This document shows positions 56,173 through 64,000 of a stretch of DNA of 64,000 nucleotides, in pieces (within the stretch, counting starts at the first letter, position 1; each line of letters starts with the position of its first letter). The notes below the pieces were generated by a model. The model was not told where the DNA came from. It did no database searches and saw only the letters and a program-made list of their open reading frames with translations. Made by a program: the position numbers and the translations under genes. This DNA is from Pantoea sp. At-9b (GTDB taxonomy: Bacteria > Pseudomonadota > Gammaproteobacteria > Enterobacterales > Enterobacteriaceae), in NCBI RefSeq assembly GCF_000175935.2, contig NC_014837.1, positions 124,001-188,000 of the forward strand. Direction: 5' to 3'.

Positions 56173-56233
56173 GCGCGATAAATCGCGCCGCTACGTATCA
56201 TTGCACGTCCTGTAGCGGCGTGATTTATCACGC
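56173..56233. repeat. REP-like palindrome pair (copy 3)
   Basis: Two facing copies: 56173-56195 (reading toward CGCGCCGCTACG) and 56212-56233 (GTAGCGGCGTGATTTATCAC). The second copy carries compensated C-to-T/G-to-A changes that keep the stem (GCGTGAT/ATCACGC). Confidence 0.85.
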
Positions 56234-56253
56234 CTGATGATAGAATTCGGCGC

Positions 56254-56277
56254 AAAAAAAAGCCGGGCAAGCCCGGC
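56254..56277 (-). terminator. Intrinsic terminator of the hemCDXY operon
   Basis: On the minus strand GCCGGGC, a TT loop, GCCCGGC is followed by eight T (A run 56254-56261 on the plus strand), about 25 bases after the hemY stop. Confidence 0.92.
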
Positions 56278-56302
56278 GTGCACAAATATAACAATCGAAA
56301 AA

Positions 56303-57499
56303 TCAGGCGCTGGGATTATTCTTCAGCGTCAGCAGTAGTCCTTCACGGCGCATTTTCGCCGCCTCTTCCGGTCGGTGCATACGATCGTAAACATCGGCCA
56401 GCCAGGCGTAATCAAACGCATCAGGACGCTGTGCCAACGCCTGCTGGAAGGCTTCTGCGGCCTGCTGCCACTCACCGTGGCGCATCAGCATCTGGCCCAG
56501 GGTGCTGTGCAGCAGCGGGGTTGCGCCGTGCTGTTTGATTTGATTGCGCAGCGCTTTCTCCAGGGCGGCGGGATCGCCACTTTTAATGCGTGGCATCAGC
56601 AGCACCAGACGATCGTCATACTGGCGCTTCAGGCCATCCAGCACGATAGCTTGCGCGGTATCCGGGTCATCGCATTCAATCAGATGCTCCACCATGGCGA
56701 CCTGCAACGCGGTTTCCTGGCGGGTTTTACGGCTTTGATTGTGCCACCAGCGTTTCAGGCCATCGCTACCCTGGTCGGCCATCGCCTGGTTCATCAGGCC
56801 CAGCCATGCCTGTTGTTGTAACGCCGCGCGCTGGGTGTCATCGTTGATCTGCACTTTCTGCATCGATGGCAGGATGTCCAGCAGCGCGCCCCAGGCACCG
56901 GTACGGATATAAGCCTGTTCGGCCAGACGTAATACTTCCGGGTGACGGGGTGCCACTTCCAGCAGACGATCAATACCGTGTCGCGCGGCGTGGTCTTCAT
57001 TACGCGCCAGTTGCAGACGAACGCGGGTGATTTCCACCGGAATGGTGTCGTTTTGCGACAGCTCCGCCGCGCGCTCCAGATGCTGATTCGCGCGTAGCTC
57101 ATCACCACGTTGCTGAGCCGCTTCCGCCGCGAGCAGATAGTTAGCCACCGGCTGGTCGGCGTGATCGGCATCTTTCGATAGCAGTTTTTCAACTTGCTTG
57201 TAATCGCCTTCTGCCAGCTTCATCAGCGCGGTTTGGGTATGGCGCTGCGCACGACGACGTTTACGGCCGGTAAACCAGCCACGGGTGCGCGCACCCGTGC
57301 GGAACAGGCGACGCAGCACCCATTCAACAAACAGAATCACCAGCAGGCTGAGGATCAGGATGATCGCCAGGCCAGTCACACTGGTTTCAATGTTCCAGTT
57401 GTCGGTCTGGATCAGCACATAGCCCTGATGGCCAGCCAGCATCGGACCCAGCACCACGCCGGCGATCAACAGCAGAAAAAGCACCAATACTTTTAGCAT
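56303..57499 (-). CDS. hemY: HemY, TPR-containing inner-membrane protein of the hem operon
   Basis: A 398-aa protein, the same length as E. coli HemY. Two N-terminal transmembrane helices (VLVLFLLLIAGVVLGPMLA and TGLAIILILSLLVILFVEWVL) are followed by a cytoplasmic TPR domain (DQPVANYLLAAEAAQQRGDELRANQHLERAA; PLLHSTLGQMLMRHGEWQQAAEAFQQAL). Despite its name it is not a protoporphyrinogen oxidase; its role in haem synthesis is undefined. It lies 2 bases after hemX. Confidence 0.95.
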   Translation of the reverse strand: MLKVLVLFLLLIAGVVLGPMLAGHQGYVLIQTDNWNIETSVTGLAIILILSLLVILFVEWVLRRLFRTGARTRGWFTGRKRRRAQRHTQTALMKLAEGDYKQVEKLLSKDADHADQPVANYLLAAEAAQQRGDELRANQHLERAAELSQNDTIPVEITRVRLQLARNEDHAARHGIDRLLEVAPRHPEVLRLAEQAYIRTGAWGALLDILPSMQKVQINDDTQRAALQQQAWLGLMNQAMADQGSDGLKRWWHNQSRKTRQETALQVAMVEHLIECDDPDTAQAIVLDGLKRQYDDRLVLLMPRIKSGDPAALEKALRNQIKQHGATPLLHSTLGQMLMRHGEWQQAAEAFQQALAQRPDAFDYAWLADVYDRMHRPEEAAKMRREGLLLTLKNNPSA

Positions 57500-57501
57500 G
57501 C

Positions 57502-58635
57502 TTAGCCTCCCTGCTGGTCAGCCGCAACCGAGGGCTGCGCTAACAGATTACGCACGCGGGTCTGCATCAACTTATCCAGCAGTTGCTGGCTTTCCAGCGT
57601 ATCCGGCACATCCATCGAGATGCTTTGCTGGCTCAGTTCGTCCAGCTGATCGAGGAAGGCTTTAGTGGCGGCATCGTTGGTGTCATACCAGGCACGCACC
57701 CAGCTGGAAACGGCATCAATCGATTGTTTGTAGATCTCGTCCTGATGGCGCGGCACGGCTTGGGCGGCAATCAGCAGGCGCGAGCGGATGTTTTCGCGCA
57801 GATACACATCCTGATTGGGTGCCAGCAGCGGCTGTGCGGTGTTATCACGGCGGCGAATGGTGATGAAGCCATCCATAAAGTTGTGCCAGCTTTTTACCAG
57901 ATTTTGCCGCCATTCATGCAGTGAGCTGGAAAGTTCGCTGCTGTCAGCATCCATCGGTGAATCGTCGTTGTCGTTATCCGCCAGTCGCAGGTTATCCACG
58001 CCGTTTGACAGTTGGTTCAGCTTGAGGATGATGCCGTCATAATCGACCTGGCTGACGGCGGAGAGCGAACTGATGTCCTGAGTCAGGGCACGGCGCACAT
58101 TCATGACGCTCGGATCATTCATTTCGGCGAGACTGGTATCGGCACTTTTCAGCAGCGCGGCGGCGGTAGTGACATCCTGATCGCTCCACAGCTTACGTCC
58201 TGCCAGTTTGACCAGATAATCGGCCTGGGCCAGCAGCCAGGTGCGGGTATCGTTACCTGAAATGGTGGCGACTTTTTGCCGTAAGGCTTCCAGCTCTTTG
58301 GCGCTGGCGTCTTGTTGGTTACGTGCTTCCTGTAAGGCGCTGTTGGCGCTTTCCAGTTGCTGCGTCAGCTGTTGTTTATCGCTGCCCAGTTGCTGTTGCA
58401 ATGCACTCAGCTGCTCACTCAGATTTTGGTTAGTCTGAGCCTGTAAATCGGCCTGGTGTTTCCCATTCAGGTAAAGGCCCGCGCCAATCGCCAGCGCAAT
58501 CACAATCGCCACAGCACCCAGCACTTTGCCATCGCGTTTGGTGTCGCGTGGTGATTTTTTAGCTGGAGGAGTAGCGTTGTCGCCCGCTGGCGTGGTCTCT
58601 TCAACCACGGCGGAGGAGGCTTTTTGTTCCGTCAT
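57502..58635 (-). CDS. hemX: HemX, membrane-anchored coiled-coil protein of the hem operon
   Basis: A 377-aa protein (E. coli about 393) with a short acidic/proline cytoplasmic N terminus, one transmembrane helix ([21 protein letters not shown]) and a long coiled coil ([41 protein letters not shown]; shown as a region, residues about 65-125). A helical periplasmic domain follows. It was formerly annotated as a uroporphyrinogen methyltransferase, but there is no SAM-binding signature. It lies 23 bases after hemD. Confidence 0.93.
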   Translation of the reverse strand: MTEQKASSAVVEETTPAGDNATPPAKKSPRDTKRDGKVLGAVAIVIALAIGAGLYLNGKHQADLQAQTNQNLSEQLSALQQQLGSDKQQLTQQLESANSALQEARNQQDASAKELEALRQKVATISGNDTRTWLLAQADYLVKLAGRKLWSDQDVTTAAALLKSADTSLAEMNDPSVMNVRRALTQDISSLSAVSQVDYDGIILKLNQLSNGVDNLRLADNDNDDSPMDADSSELSSSLHEWRQNLVKSWHNFMDGFITIRRRDNTAQPLLAPNQDVYLRENIRSRLLIAAQAVPRHQDEIYKQSIDAVSSWVRAWYDTNDAATKAFLDQLDELSQQSISMDVPDTLESQQLLDKLMQTRVRNLLAQPSVAADQQGG

Positions 58636-58658
58636 TGCGGCTCATCCCAATGTTAAGT

Positions 58659-59399
58659 TCAGCGTAACGCACGCAGCAGCGCATCGTTATCGGCACCATC
58701 GGCTACATCAATATCCTGCCAGCCCAGTGAAGCTGCCAGGGTAGCCAAACGTTCACTGACGACCACCAGCCGACAGTGTAATAACCATTCCCGTCGATCG
58801 ATTGGCGGAAACAGCGCAAACAGTTGTTGTAACATTTCACCGCTGGTCACCACCAGCGTGGTAATTCCGCGATCGCGCCAGCGACGCCCTTCAGTGGCAC
58901 CATCATAGGCTTTTTCACAGCGCTGGTAGCATTCCGCGTAACGGACATCGACACCGCGTTCCGTCAGGGTATCGGCCAGCAACTCACGCCCCGGACTGCC
59001 GCGCAAAATTAATGCGCGCTTGCCGCTTACCTGTTGCAGGCGGTTAAGACGCACCAGTTCTTCACTGGTTTCCCGCGCATGAGGATAGTCTACTTTCAGA
59101 TTACTGACGGTGTGCAACGCCAGCGCGGTGCTGCGGCCAATGGCGTAGTAATCAAGCTGCGTGGGCCAGGCGAAACCCTGACGTTGCAACTCCGGGTGGG
59201 CGAAGGTCACCACCTGTTGCGACAACAAAAACACCAGATCACCGGGTTGCAGCGCGGCAAGCTGTTGTGGCAAATGAACAATATCGCGACCCGGTGTGAA
59301 CTCAATCAGCGGTAAGATCCACGCCAGTTTCCCCTGGGTTCGCAAACGTGCGACCAGTTCACTGGCGGCTGGCTCGGGACGGGTCACGAGAATGGTCAT
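58659..59399 (-). CDS. hemD: HemD, uroporphyrinogen-III synthase
   Basis: A 246-aa enzyme, the same length as in E. coli, that closes hydroxymethylbilane with inversion of ring D. Typical features are the N-terminal [58 protein letters not shown] and TSGEML. It overlaps hemC by 4 bases. Confidence 0.95.
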   Translation of the reverse strand: MTILVTRPEPAASELVARLRTQGKLAWILPLIEFTPGRDIVHLPQQLAALQPGDLVFLLSQQVVTFAHPELQRQGFAWPTQLDYYAIGRSTALALHTVSNLKVDYPHARETSEELVRLNRLQQVSGKRALILRGSPGRELLADTLTERGVDVRYAECYQRCEKAYDGATEGRRWRDRGITTLVVTSGEMLQQLFALFPPIDRREWLLHCRLVVVSERLATLAASLGWQDIDVADGADNDALLRALR

Positions 59400-60337
59400 G
59401 CAGGCGGTTGCCCCTGATAAACGTCACGCAGAATCTCGCTCGCGCCGTTATCCAGTAGTTCTTCCGCCAGCGAAATCCCCATCTGTTCTGCCTGATCACG
59501 TGGACCACGGCGCTCGCCGGTGATCATCTGGCTACCATCCGGTGAACCCACCAGACCACGCAGCCACAGCTGATCGCCTTCCAGCACGGCAAAGCTGCCA
59601 ATCGGCACCTGACAACCGCCTTCCAGGCGGGTGTTCATGGCGCGTTCAGCGCGCACACAAACAGCGGTGTCGCCGTCGTTCAGCGCCTGCAACAGGGTAA
59701 TCAGTTCGGCGTCGTCGAGGCGGCATTCAATGCCGACTGCGCCCTGACCGACGGCCGGTAACGAGATTTCAGCCGGTAACGCAAAGCGGATGCGATCTTC
59801 CAGACCCAAGCGTTTCAGACCCGCAGCGGCAAGAATGATGGCGTCATATTCACCGGCATCCAGTTTGCCAAGGCGGGTACCGACGTTGCCGCGCAACGAG
59901 CGAATCACCAGGTCGGGACGACGTGCGCTGAGCTGGCACTGACGACGCAGGCTTGAAGTGCCCACCACCGCGCCCTGCGGCAGCGCATCGATTGAATCGT
60001 AATGATTGGAGACAAAGGCATCGCGCGGATCTTCGCGCTCGCAAATGGTGACCAGGCCGAGTCCTTCAGGGAAATCCACCGGCACATCTTTCATCGAATG
60101 CACCGCGAGGTCGGCGCGATTTTCCAGCATCGCCAACTCCAGCTCCTTGACGAAAAGCCCTTTTCCCCCCACTTTAGCCAACGGCGTATCGAGGATGACA
60201 TCACCCTTGGTGACCATCGGGACCAGTTCGACTTGCAGGCCAGGATGCGCTGCCATCAGGCGTTGCTGGACATATTGTGCCTGCCAGAGCGCAAGGGGAC
60301 TTTGTCTTGTAGCAATTCTGAAAATTTTGTCTAACAT
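59396..60337 (-). CDS. hemC: HemC, porphobilinogen deaminase
   Basis: A 313-aa cytosolic enzyme that links four porphobilinogens into hydroxymethylbilane. The dipyrromethane-cofactor cysteine is Cys242 in [10 protein letters not shown], the same number as in E. coli. Other motifs are [39 protein letters not shown] and AAAGLKRLG. It is the first gene of hemCDXY and divergent from cyaA. Confidence 0.98.
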   Translation of the reverse strand: MLDKIFRIATRQSPLALWQAQYVQQRLMAAHPGLQVELVPMVTKGDVILDTPLAKVGGKGLFVKELELAMLENRADLAVHSMKDVPVDFPEGLGLVTICEREDPRDAFVSNHYDSIDALPQGAVVGTSSLRRQCQLSARRPDLVIRSLRGNVGTRLGKLDAGEYDAIILAAAGLKRLGLEDRIRFALPAEISLPAVGQGAVGIECRLDDAELITLLQALNDGDTAVCVRAERAMNTRLEGGCQVPIGSFAVLEGDQLWLRGLVGSPDGSQMITGERRGPRDQAEQMGISLAEELLDNGASEILRDVYQGQPPA

Positions 60338-60544
60338 GCTGTTAACCGTTTTGATCGTTCATCGAATATCCTACCATCGATAGGGGAATGCTGTCAGTTT
60401 CAACGGATTGAAAAGGCTCTGATGTCAGATTTCGTCGCGATCACCGGGGAATAATCTGAGGTCATAGTCCGAAAACGCAGGGGTTAGTTCGGAACGTGCT
60501 AAACTGTTAAGTAGCGCAACTTTCTTTACGGTCAATCTGCCAGG

Positions 60545-60560
60545 TGTTAGATTGATCACG
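60545..60560 (+). promoter_or_regulatory. CRP-like site in the cyaA promoter region
   Basis: TGTTA-GATTGA-TCACG fits TGTGA-N6-TCACA at 8 of 10 positions. The surrounding GGTGTTAGATTGATCACG strongly resembles the site by which CRP represses the main promoter of E. coli cyaA, at a similar place upstream of the gene. Confidence 0.68.
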
Positions 60561-60588
60561 TTTCCAGCAATAATTTGCCCGATATCGT

Positions 60589-60711
60589 TACCCTAAATAA
60601 TTCGGGTTGCAGGAAGGCGGCAAGTGCGGGAATCCCAGGAGCTTACATCGGTAAGTGACTGGGGTGAGCGCACGCAGCCAACGCATCTGCAAGCATGAAT
60701 TATGACGGGTA
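60589..60711. repeat. ERIC (IRU) element in the cyaA leader
   Basis: A 123-bp element starting TACCCTAAATAATTCG and ending ATGACGGGTA (complementary ends). The central core GGAATCCCAGGAGCTTACAT...GTAAGTGACTGGGGTGAGCG (60638-60680) corresponds to the standard ERIC consensus. It lies between the CRP-like site and the TTG start of cyaA, so it would be transcribed as part of the 5' leader. Confidence 0.93.
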
Positions 60712-60775
60712 TTATTATTAAGTGGCAGGTTTCGGAAACAGGGTGCTTAACACTGGGACAATCAGGCGAAACGTC

Positions 60776-63334
60776 TTGTACCTCTACATTGAGACACTGA
60801 AACAGAGACTGGATGCTATCAACCAGCTGCGTGTAGATCGCGCGCTGGCTGCGATGGGACCTGCTTTCCAGCACGTCTACAGTCTGCTGCCAACATTACT
60901 GCACTATCATCATCCGCTGATGCCGGGTTACCTTGAGGGTAACGTTCCACATGGCATCAGCTTTTACACGCCTGATGAAAACCAACAGCAACTGTTGCAG
61001 GATCTGGCGGGTAAACAACCGCTGCATCTCAGCACCGGTGCCAAAGGCGAAATGCCGATCACCGGCATCTACTCGATGGGCAGCACCTCCTCTGTCGGCC
61101 AGAACAGCGTCTCCGATCTTGATATCTGGGTATGTCATCAATCCTGGCTGGATAATGAAGAGCGTCTCAACCTGCAACGTAAATGTACCTTGTTGCAGAA
61201 ATGGTGCGTCTCCATGGGGGTAGAGGTCAGCTTCTTCCTGATCGATGAAAACCGCTTCCGCCATAACGAAAGCGGCAGCCTCGGCGCTGAAGATTGCGGC
61301 TCGACCCAACATATTTTGCTGCTGGATGAGTTTTACCGCACTGCCGTGCGCATGGCCGGTAAACGTATCCTGTGGAACATGGTGCCCGGTGAAGAAGAGC
61401 ATCATTACGACGATTACGTCATGTCACTGTACGCCCAGGGCGTGCTGACACCGAACGAATGGCTCGATCTGGGCGGCCTCGGCACGCTGTCAGCCGAAGA
61501 GTACTTTGGTGCCAGCCTGTGGCAGCTGTATAAAAGCATCGACTCACCGTACAAAGCGGTGCTGAAAACCTTGCTGCTGGAAGCCTACAGCTGGGAATAC
61601 CCCAATACGCAATTGCTGGCGATGGACATCAAGCAGCGCCTGCACGACGGCGAAATCGTCTGTTTCGGTCTTGATCCTTACTGCATGATGCTGGAACGCG
61701 TAACGCGTTATCTCACCAGCATCGACGATTTGGCGCGTCTCGACCTGGTGCGTCGCTGCTTCTACCTCAAAGTGTGTGAAAAACTCTCCAGTGAAGAGAA
61801 CCATCACCGCTCCGGCTGGCGTCGTGAAATCCTGTCGCAGCTGGTGAAAGAGTGGGGCTGGGACGACGACAAACTGGCGGTGCTGGATAACCGCGCGCAG
61901 TGGAAGATCGAACGCGTGCGTGAAGCGCACAATGAATTGCTGGATGCGATGATGCAGAGCTATCGCAACCTGATCCGTTTCGCGCGTCGTAACAATTTAA
62001 GCGTCAGCGCCAGCCCGCAGGATATCGGCGTGCTGACGCGTAAACTGTATGCGGCCTTTGAAGCGTTGCCGGGCAAGGTGACGCTGGTGAACCCGCAGAT
62101 TTCGCCTGACCTGTCGGAAGAGAATCTGACCTTTATCCATGTCCCGGCAGGCCGCGCCAATCGCGCGGGCTGGTATCTGTATAACCAGTCGCCGGACATG
62201 AGTTCCATCATCAGCCATCAGCCGCTGGAATATAACCGCTACCTGAACAAACTGGTGGCGTGGGCATGGTTTAACGGTTTACTGACCAGCAAAACGCGTC
62301 TGCATATCAAAGGTAATGAATTCTGCGATCTGCCGCGTTTGCAGGAGCTGGTGAATGATGTCTCACATCATTTCCCGCTGCGCGTTCCCGCGCCGACGCC
62401 AAAAGCGCTCTACAGCCCGTGTGAAATTCGTCACCTGGCGATTATCGTCAACCTCGAACACGATCCTACCTCAGCGTTTCGCAATCAGGTGGTGCATTTC
62501 GACTTCCGTAAACTGGACGTGTTCAGCTTCGGTCAGCAGCAGCAATGCCTGATTGGCAGCATTGACCTGTTGTACCGCAACTCGTGGAATGAGGTACGTA
62601 CTCTGCACTTCAGCGGCGAGCAGGCGATGATTGAAGCGCTGAAAACTATCCTCGGCAAAATGCATCAGGATGCCGCGCCGCCGGATACGGTGGAGGTGTT
62701 CTGCTATAGCCAGCATTTGCGCGGCCTGATCCGTACCCGCGTGCAGCAACTGGTGTCGGAATGCATCGAACTGCGCCTGTCCAGTACGCGTCAGGAGCCG
62801 GGTCGCTTTAAAGCCTTGCGCATGGCGGGCCAGACCTGGGGTCTGTTCTTTGAACGCATGAGCGTGTCGGTACAGAAACTGGAAAATGCGGTCGAGTTCT
62901 ATGGCGCGATTTCCAACAACAAGTTGCATGGCCTGTCGATTAAAGTGGAGTCGAACCAGACGCCGCTGCCGCCGGTGGTTAACGGCTATGCCAGCGAAGG
63001 TATCATTCAGTTCTTCTTTGAAGACACCAATGATGATCGCGGCTTCAACATTTATATCCTCGACGAAACTAACCGTGTTGAGGTGTATCACCATTGCGAA
63101 GGCAGCAAAGAAGAATTGGTACGTGATGTCAGCCGTTTTTATTCGTCATCGCACGACCGTTTCACCTACGGCTCCAGCTTTATCAACTTCAATTTGCCGC
63201 AGTTTTACCAGATTGTGAATGCAGGCGATCGCTTCCAGGTGATCCCGTTCCGCAGCCAGACACTCACACAACTGTGTGCCACACAGCCTGACAACGACAA
63301 CGGCGATTTCCAGCCGCGCTATCAAATGCACTGA
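60776..63334 (+). CDS. cyaA: CyaA, class I adenylate cyclase
   Basis: An 852-aa enzyme that makes cAMP from ATP (E. coli 848 aa). The N-terminal catalytic domain carries [21 protein letters not shown] (nucleotidyltransferase GS...DxD), [20 protein letters not shown] and [12 protein letters not shown]. The C-terminal regulatory domain includes the conserved [25 protein letters not shown]. The start is a TTG giving [27 protein letters not shown], as in E. coli, where UUG limits expression. The very C-terminal tail diverges and lacks the E. coli ending. Confidence 0.97.
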   Translation: MYLYIETLKQRLDAINQLRVDRALAAMGPAFQHVYSLLPTLLHYHHPLMPGYLEGNVPHGISFYTPDENQQQLLQDLAGKQPLHLSTGAKGEMPITGIYSMGSTSSVGQNSVSDLDIWVCHQSWLDNEERLNLQRKCTLLQKWCVSMGVEVSFFLIDENRFRHNESGSLGAEDCGSTQHILLLDEFYRTAVRMAGKRILWNMVPGEEEHHYDDYVMSLYAQGVLTPNEWLDLGGLGTLSAEEYFGASLWQLYKSIDSPYKAVLKTLLLEAYSWEYPNTQLLAMDIKQRLHDGEIVCFGLDPYCMMLERVTRYLTSIDDLARLDLVRRCFYLKVCEKLSSEENHHRSGWRREILSQLVKEWGWDDDKLAVLDNRAQWKIERVREAHNELLDAMMQSYRNLIRFARRNNLSVSASPQDIGVLTRKLYAAFEALPGKVTLVNPQISPDLSEENLTFIHVPAGRANRAGWYLYNQSPDMSSIISHQPLEYNRYLNKLVAWAWFNGLLTSKTRLHIKGNEFCDLPRLQELVNDVSHHFPLRVPAPTPKALYSPCEIRHLAIIVNLEHDPTSAFRNQVVHFDFRKLDVFSFGQQQQCLIGSIDLLYRNSWNEVRTLHFSGEQAMIEALKTILGKMHQDAAPPDTVEVFCYSQHLRGLIRTRVQQLVSECIELRLSSTRQEPGRFKALRMAGQTWGLFFERMSVSVQKLENAVEFYGAISNNKLHGLSIKVESNQTPLPPVVNGYASEGIIQFFFEDTNDDRGFNIYILDETNRVEVYHHCEGSKEELVRDVSRFYSSSHDRFTYGSSFINFNLPQFYQIVNAGDRFQVIPFRSQTLTQLCATQPDNDNGDFQPRYQMH

Positions 63335-63455
63335 TCCTGCCCGCCCTCGCGCGGCAGGTGTCAGACCTGTAACGCGTTTGCGGGTATTTCCTGTTGCTTT
63401 TACAACGTCAACTGCGATGATAAGCATCCAGGAAAGGACAGAAAGAGCAGACAGA

Positions 63456-63659
63456 ATGAGACAAATGATACGTCAGCTGGGAATGGCGCTGGCACTGGTC
63501 GGCTTAGCAGGCTGTGGCCTGAAAGGCCCGTTGTATTTTCCGCCTCCGGATCAACCGAAAAAAACCACCACCCAGCCCACTGAACAGCAGCAGCAAGCAG
63601 CGAAAAGTGCGGATGTGGATGGTTTAGTCACCGACAAACAAGGCATGCAGGGGAATTAA
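63456..63659 (+). CDS. lptM: LptM (YifL), small outer-membrane lipoprotein
   Basis: A 67-aa lipoprotein, the same length as E. coli YifL. The lipobox LAGC (Cys20) is followed by GLKGPLYFPPPDQPKK, the conserved mature start of LptM, and a Gln/Thr-rich tail. LptM associates with the LptDE translocon and promotes its oxidative maturation. It lies between cyaA and dapF. E. coli has cyaY (opposite strand) between cyaA and this gene; here only 121 bases separate them. An alternative ATG at 63465 is possible. Confidence 0.92.
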   Translation: MRQMIRQLGMALALVGLAGCGLKGPLYFPPPDQPKKTTTQPTEQQQQAAKSADVDGLVTDKQGMQGN

Positions 63660-63689
63660 TCTCCCATGAGTAATCCGGCGGAGCAGAAA

Positions 63690-64000
63690 ATGCAGTTCTC
63701 GAAAATGCACGGTCTCGGCAACGACTTTATGGTTGTGGACGCCGTGACGCAAAACGTCTTTTTTTCGCCGGAGCTGATTCGCCGTCTGGCGGATCGCCAT
63801 CTGGGGATCGGTTTCGATCAGTTACTGATCGTCGAGCCACCTTACGATCCGGATCTTGATTTCCACTATCGAATTTTCAACGCTGACGGCAGTGAAGTGG
63901 CACAGTGCGGTAACGGCGCACGCTGCTTTGCCCGTTTTGTGCGCCTGAAAGGGTTGACCAACAAAAGCGATATCCGCGTCAGTACGCAAACTGGCCGGAT
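63690..64000 (+). CDS. dapF: DapF, diaminopimelate epimerase (N-terminal part, runs off the window)
   Basis: The first 103 codons or so of DapF, which converts LL-DAP to meso-DAP for lysine and peptidoglycan. The start at 63690 ([19 protein letters not shown]) has GGAG 7 bases upstream and matches E. coli; an in-frame ATG at 63666 would add eight residues. The first catalytic cysteine motif QCGNGARC is present; the second half lies outside. Confidence 0.96.
   Translation, partial: MQFSKMHGLGNDFMVVDAVTQNVFFSPELIRRLADRHLGIGFDQLLIVEPPYDPDLDFHYRIFNADGSEVAQCGNGARCFARFVRLKGLTNKSDIRVSTQTGR

Noticed and set aside
60002..60383. Plus-strand frames antisense to hemC
   Set aside because: They lie wholly within or over the start of hemC, whose protein matches the family along its whole length.

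Overview
This window looks like a chromosomal segment of an enterobacterium, most plausibly Erwiniaceae (Pantoea/Erwinia-like). The reasons are high identity by eye to Escherichia coli housekeeping proteins (Rep 673 aa, Rho 419 aa, GppA 494 aa, HemY 398 aa, YhjG 686 aa), an ERIC element, enteric gene order, and two different cellulose synthase (bcs) operons side by side. The genus is an inference; no 16S rRNA gene is present.

Region 1 (1-24.7 kb) is a double cellulose locus. A type I operon runs rightward: the 3' end of a Pro/Ala-rich bcsO-like gene, then bcsQ, bcsA, bcsB, bcsC, bcsD, bcsZ. A type II (E. coli-like) operon runs leftward toward it: bcsR, bcsQ, bcsA, bcsB, bcsC, with divergent bcsE, bcsF, bcsG. 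The type II operon has no bcsZ, so the only endoglucanase gene in the window is in the type I operon. The two operons converge on about 790 bp of unusual DNA: six 20-bp tandem repeats, a large imperfect inverted repeat (arms about 205 bp) around an AT-rich loop, and a 35-bp direct repeat.

Region 2 (24.7-35.8 kb) matches the E. coli yhj region: pdeK (hmsP-like), dctA, yhjJ, kdgK, pdeH, yhjG. An alpha/beta hydrolase gene is inserted after yhjJ. Two EAL proteins (PdeK, PdeH) near two PilZ-bearing BcsA proteins and the c-di-GMP sensor BcsE make this a c-di-GMP/exopolysaccharide neighbourhood.

Region 3 (35.5-44.1 kb) joins abruptly to the ppiC-rep-gppA-rhlB-trxA-rho block, which in E. coli lies elsewhere; the yhjG and ppiC stop codons touch. 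Between rep and gppA is an AT-rich orphan gene (372 aa) of unknown function, a possible horizontally acquired gene.

Region 4 (44.2-55.1 kb) is the enterobacterial common antigen operon wecA-wzzE-wecB-wecC-wecD-wecE-wzxE-wecF-wzyE-wecG. The dTDP-sugar genes rffG and rffH, which in E. coli lie between wecC and wecD, are missing.

Region 5 (55.2-64 kb) has the tRNA operon Arg-His-Leu-Pro, the small RNA gene glmZ with a sigma-54 type promoter and three GlrR-like sites (TGTC-N10-GACA), the hemCDXY operon, cyaA with a CRP-like site and an ERIC element in its leader, lptM (yifL), and the 5' part of dapF. cyaY is absent from its usual place after cyaA. Short REP-like palindromes recur at four intergenic sites.
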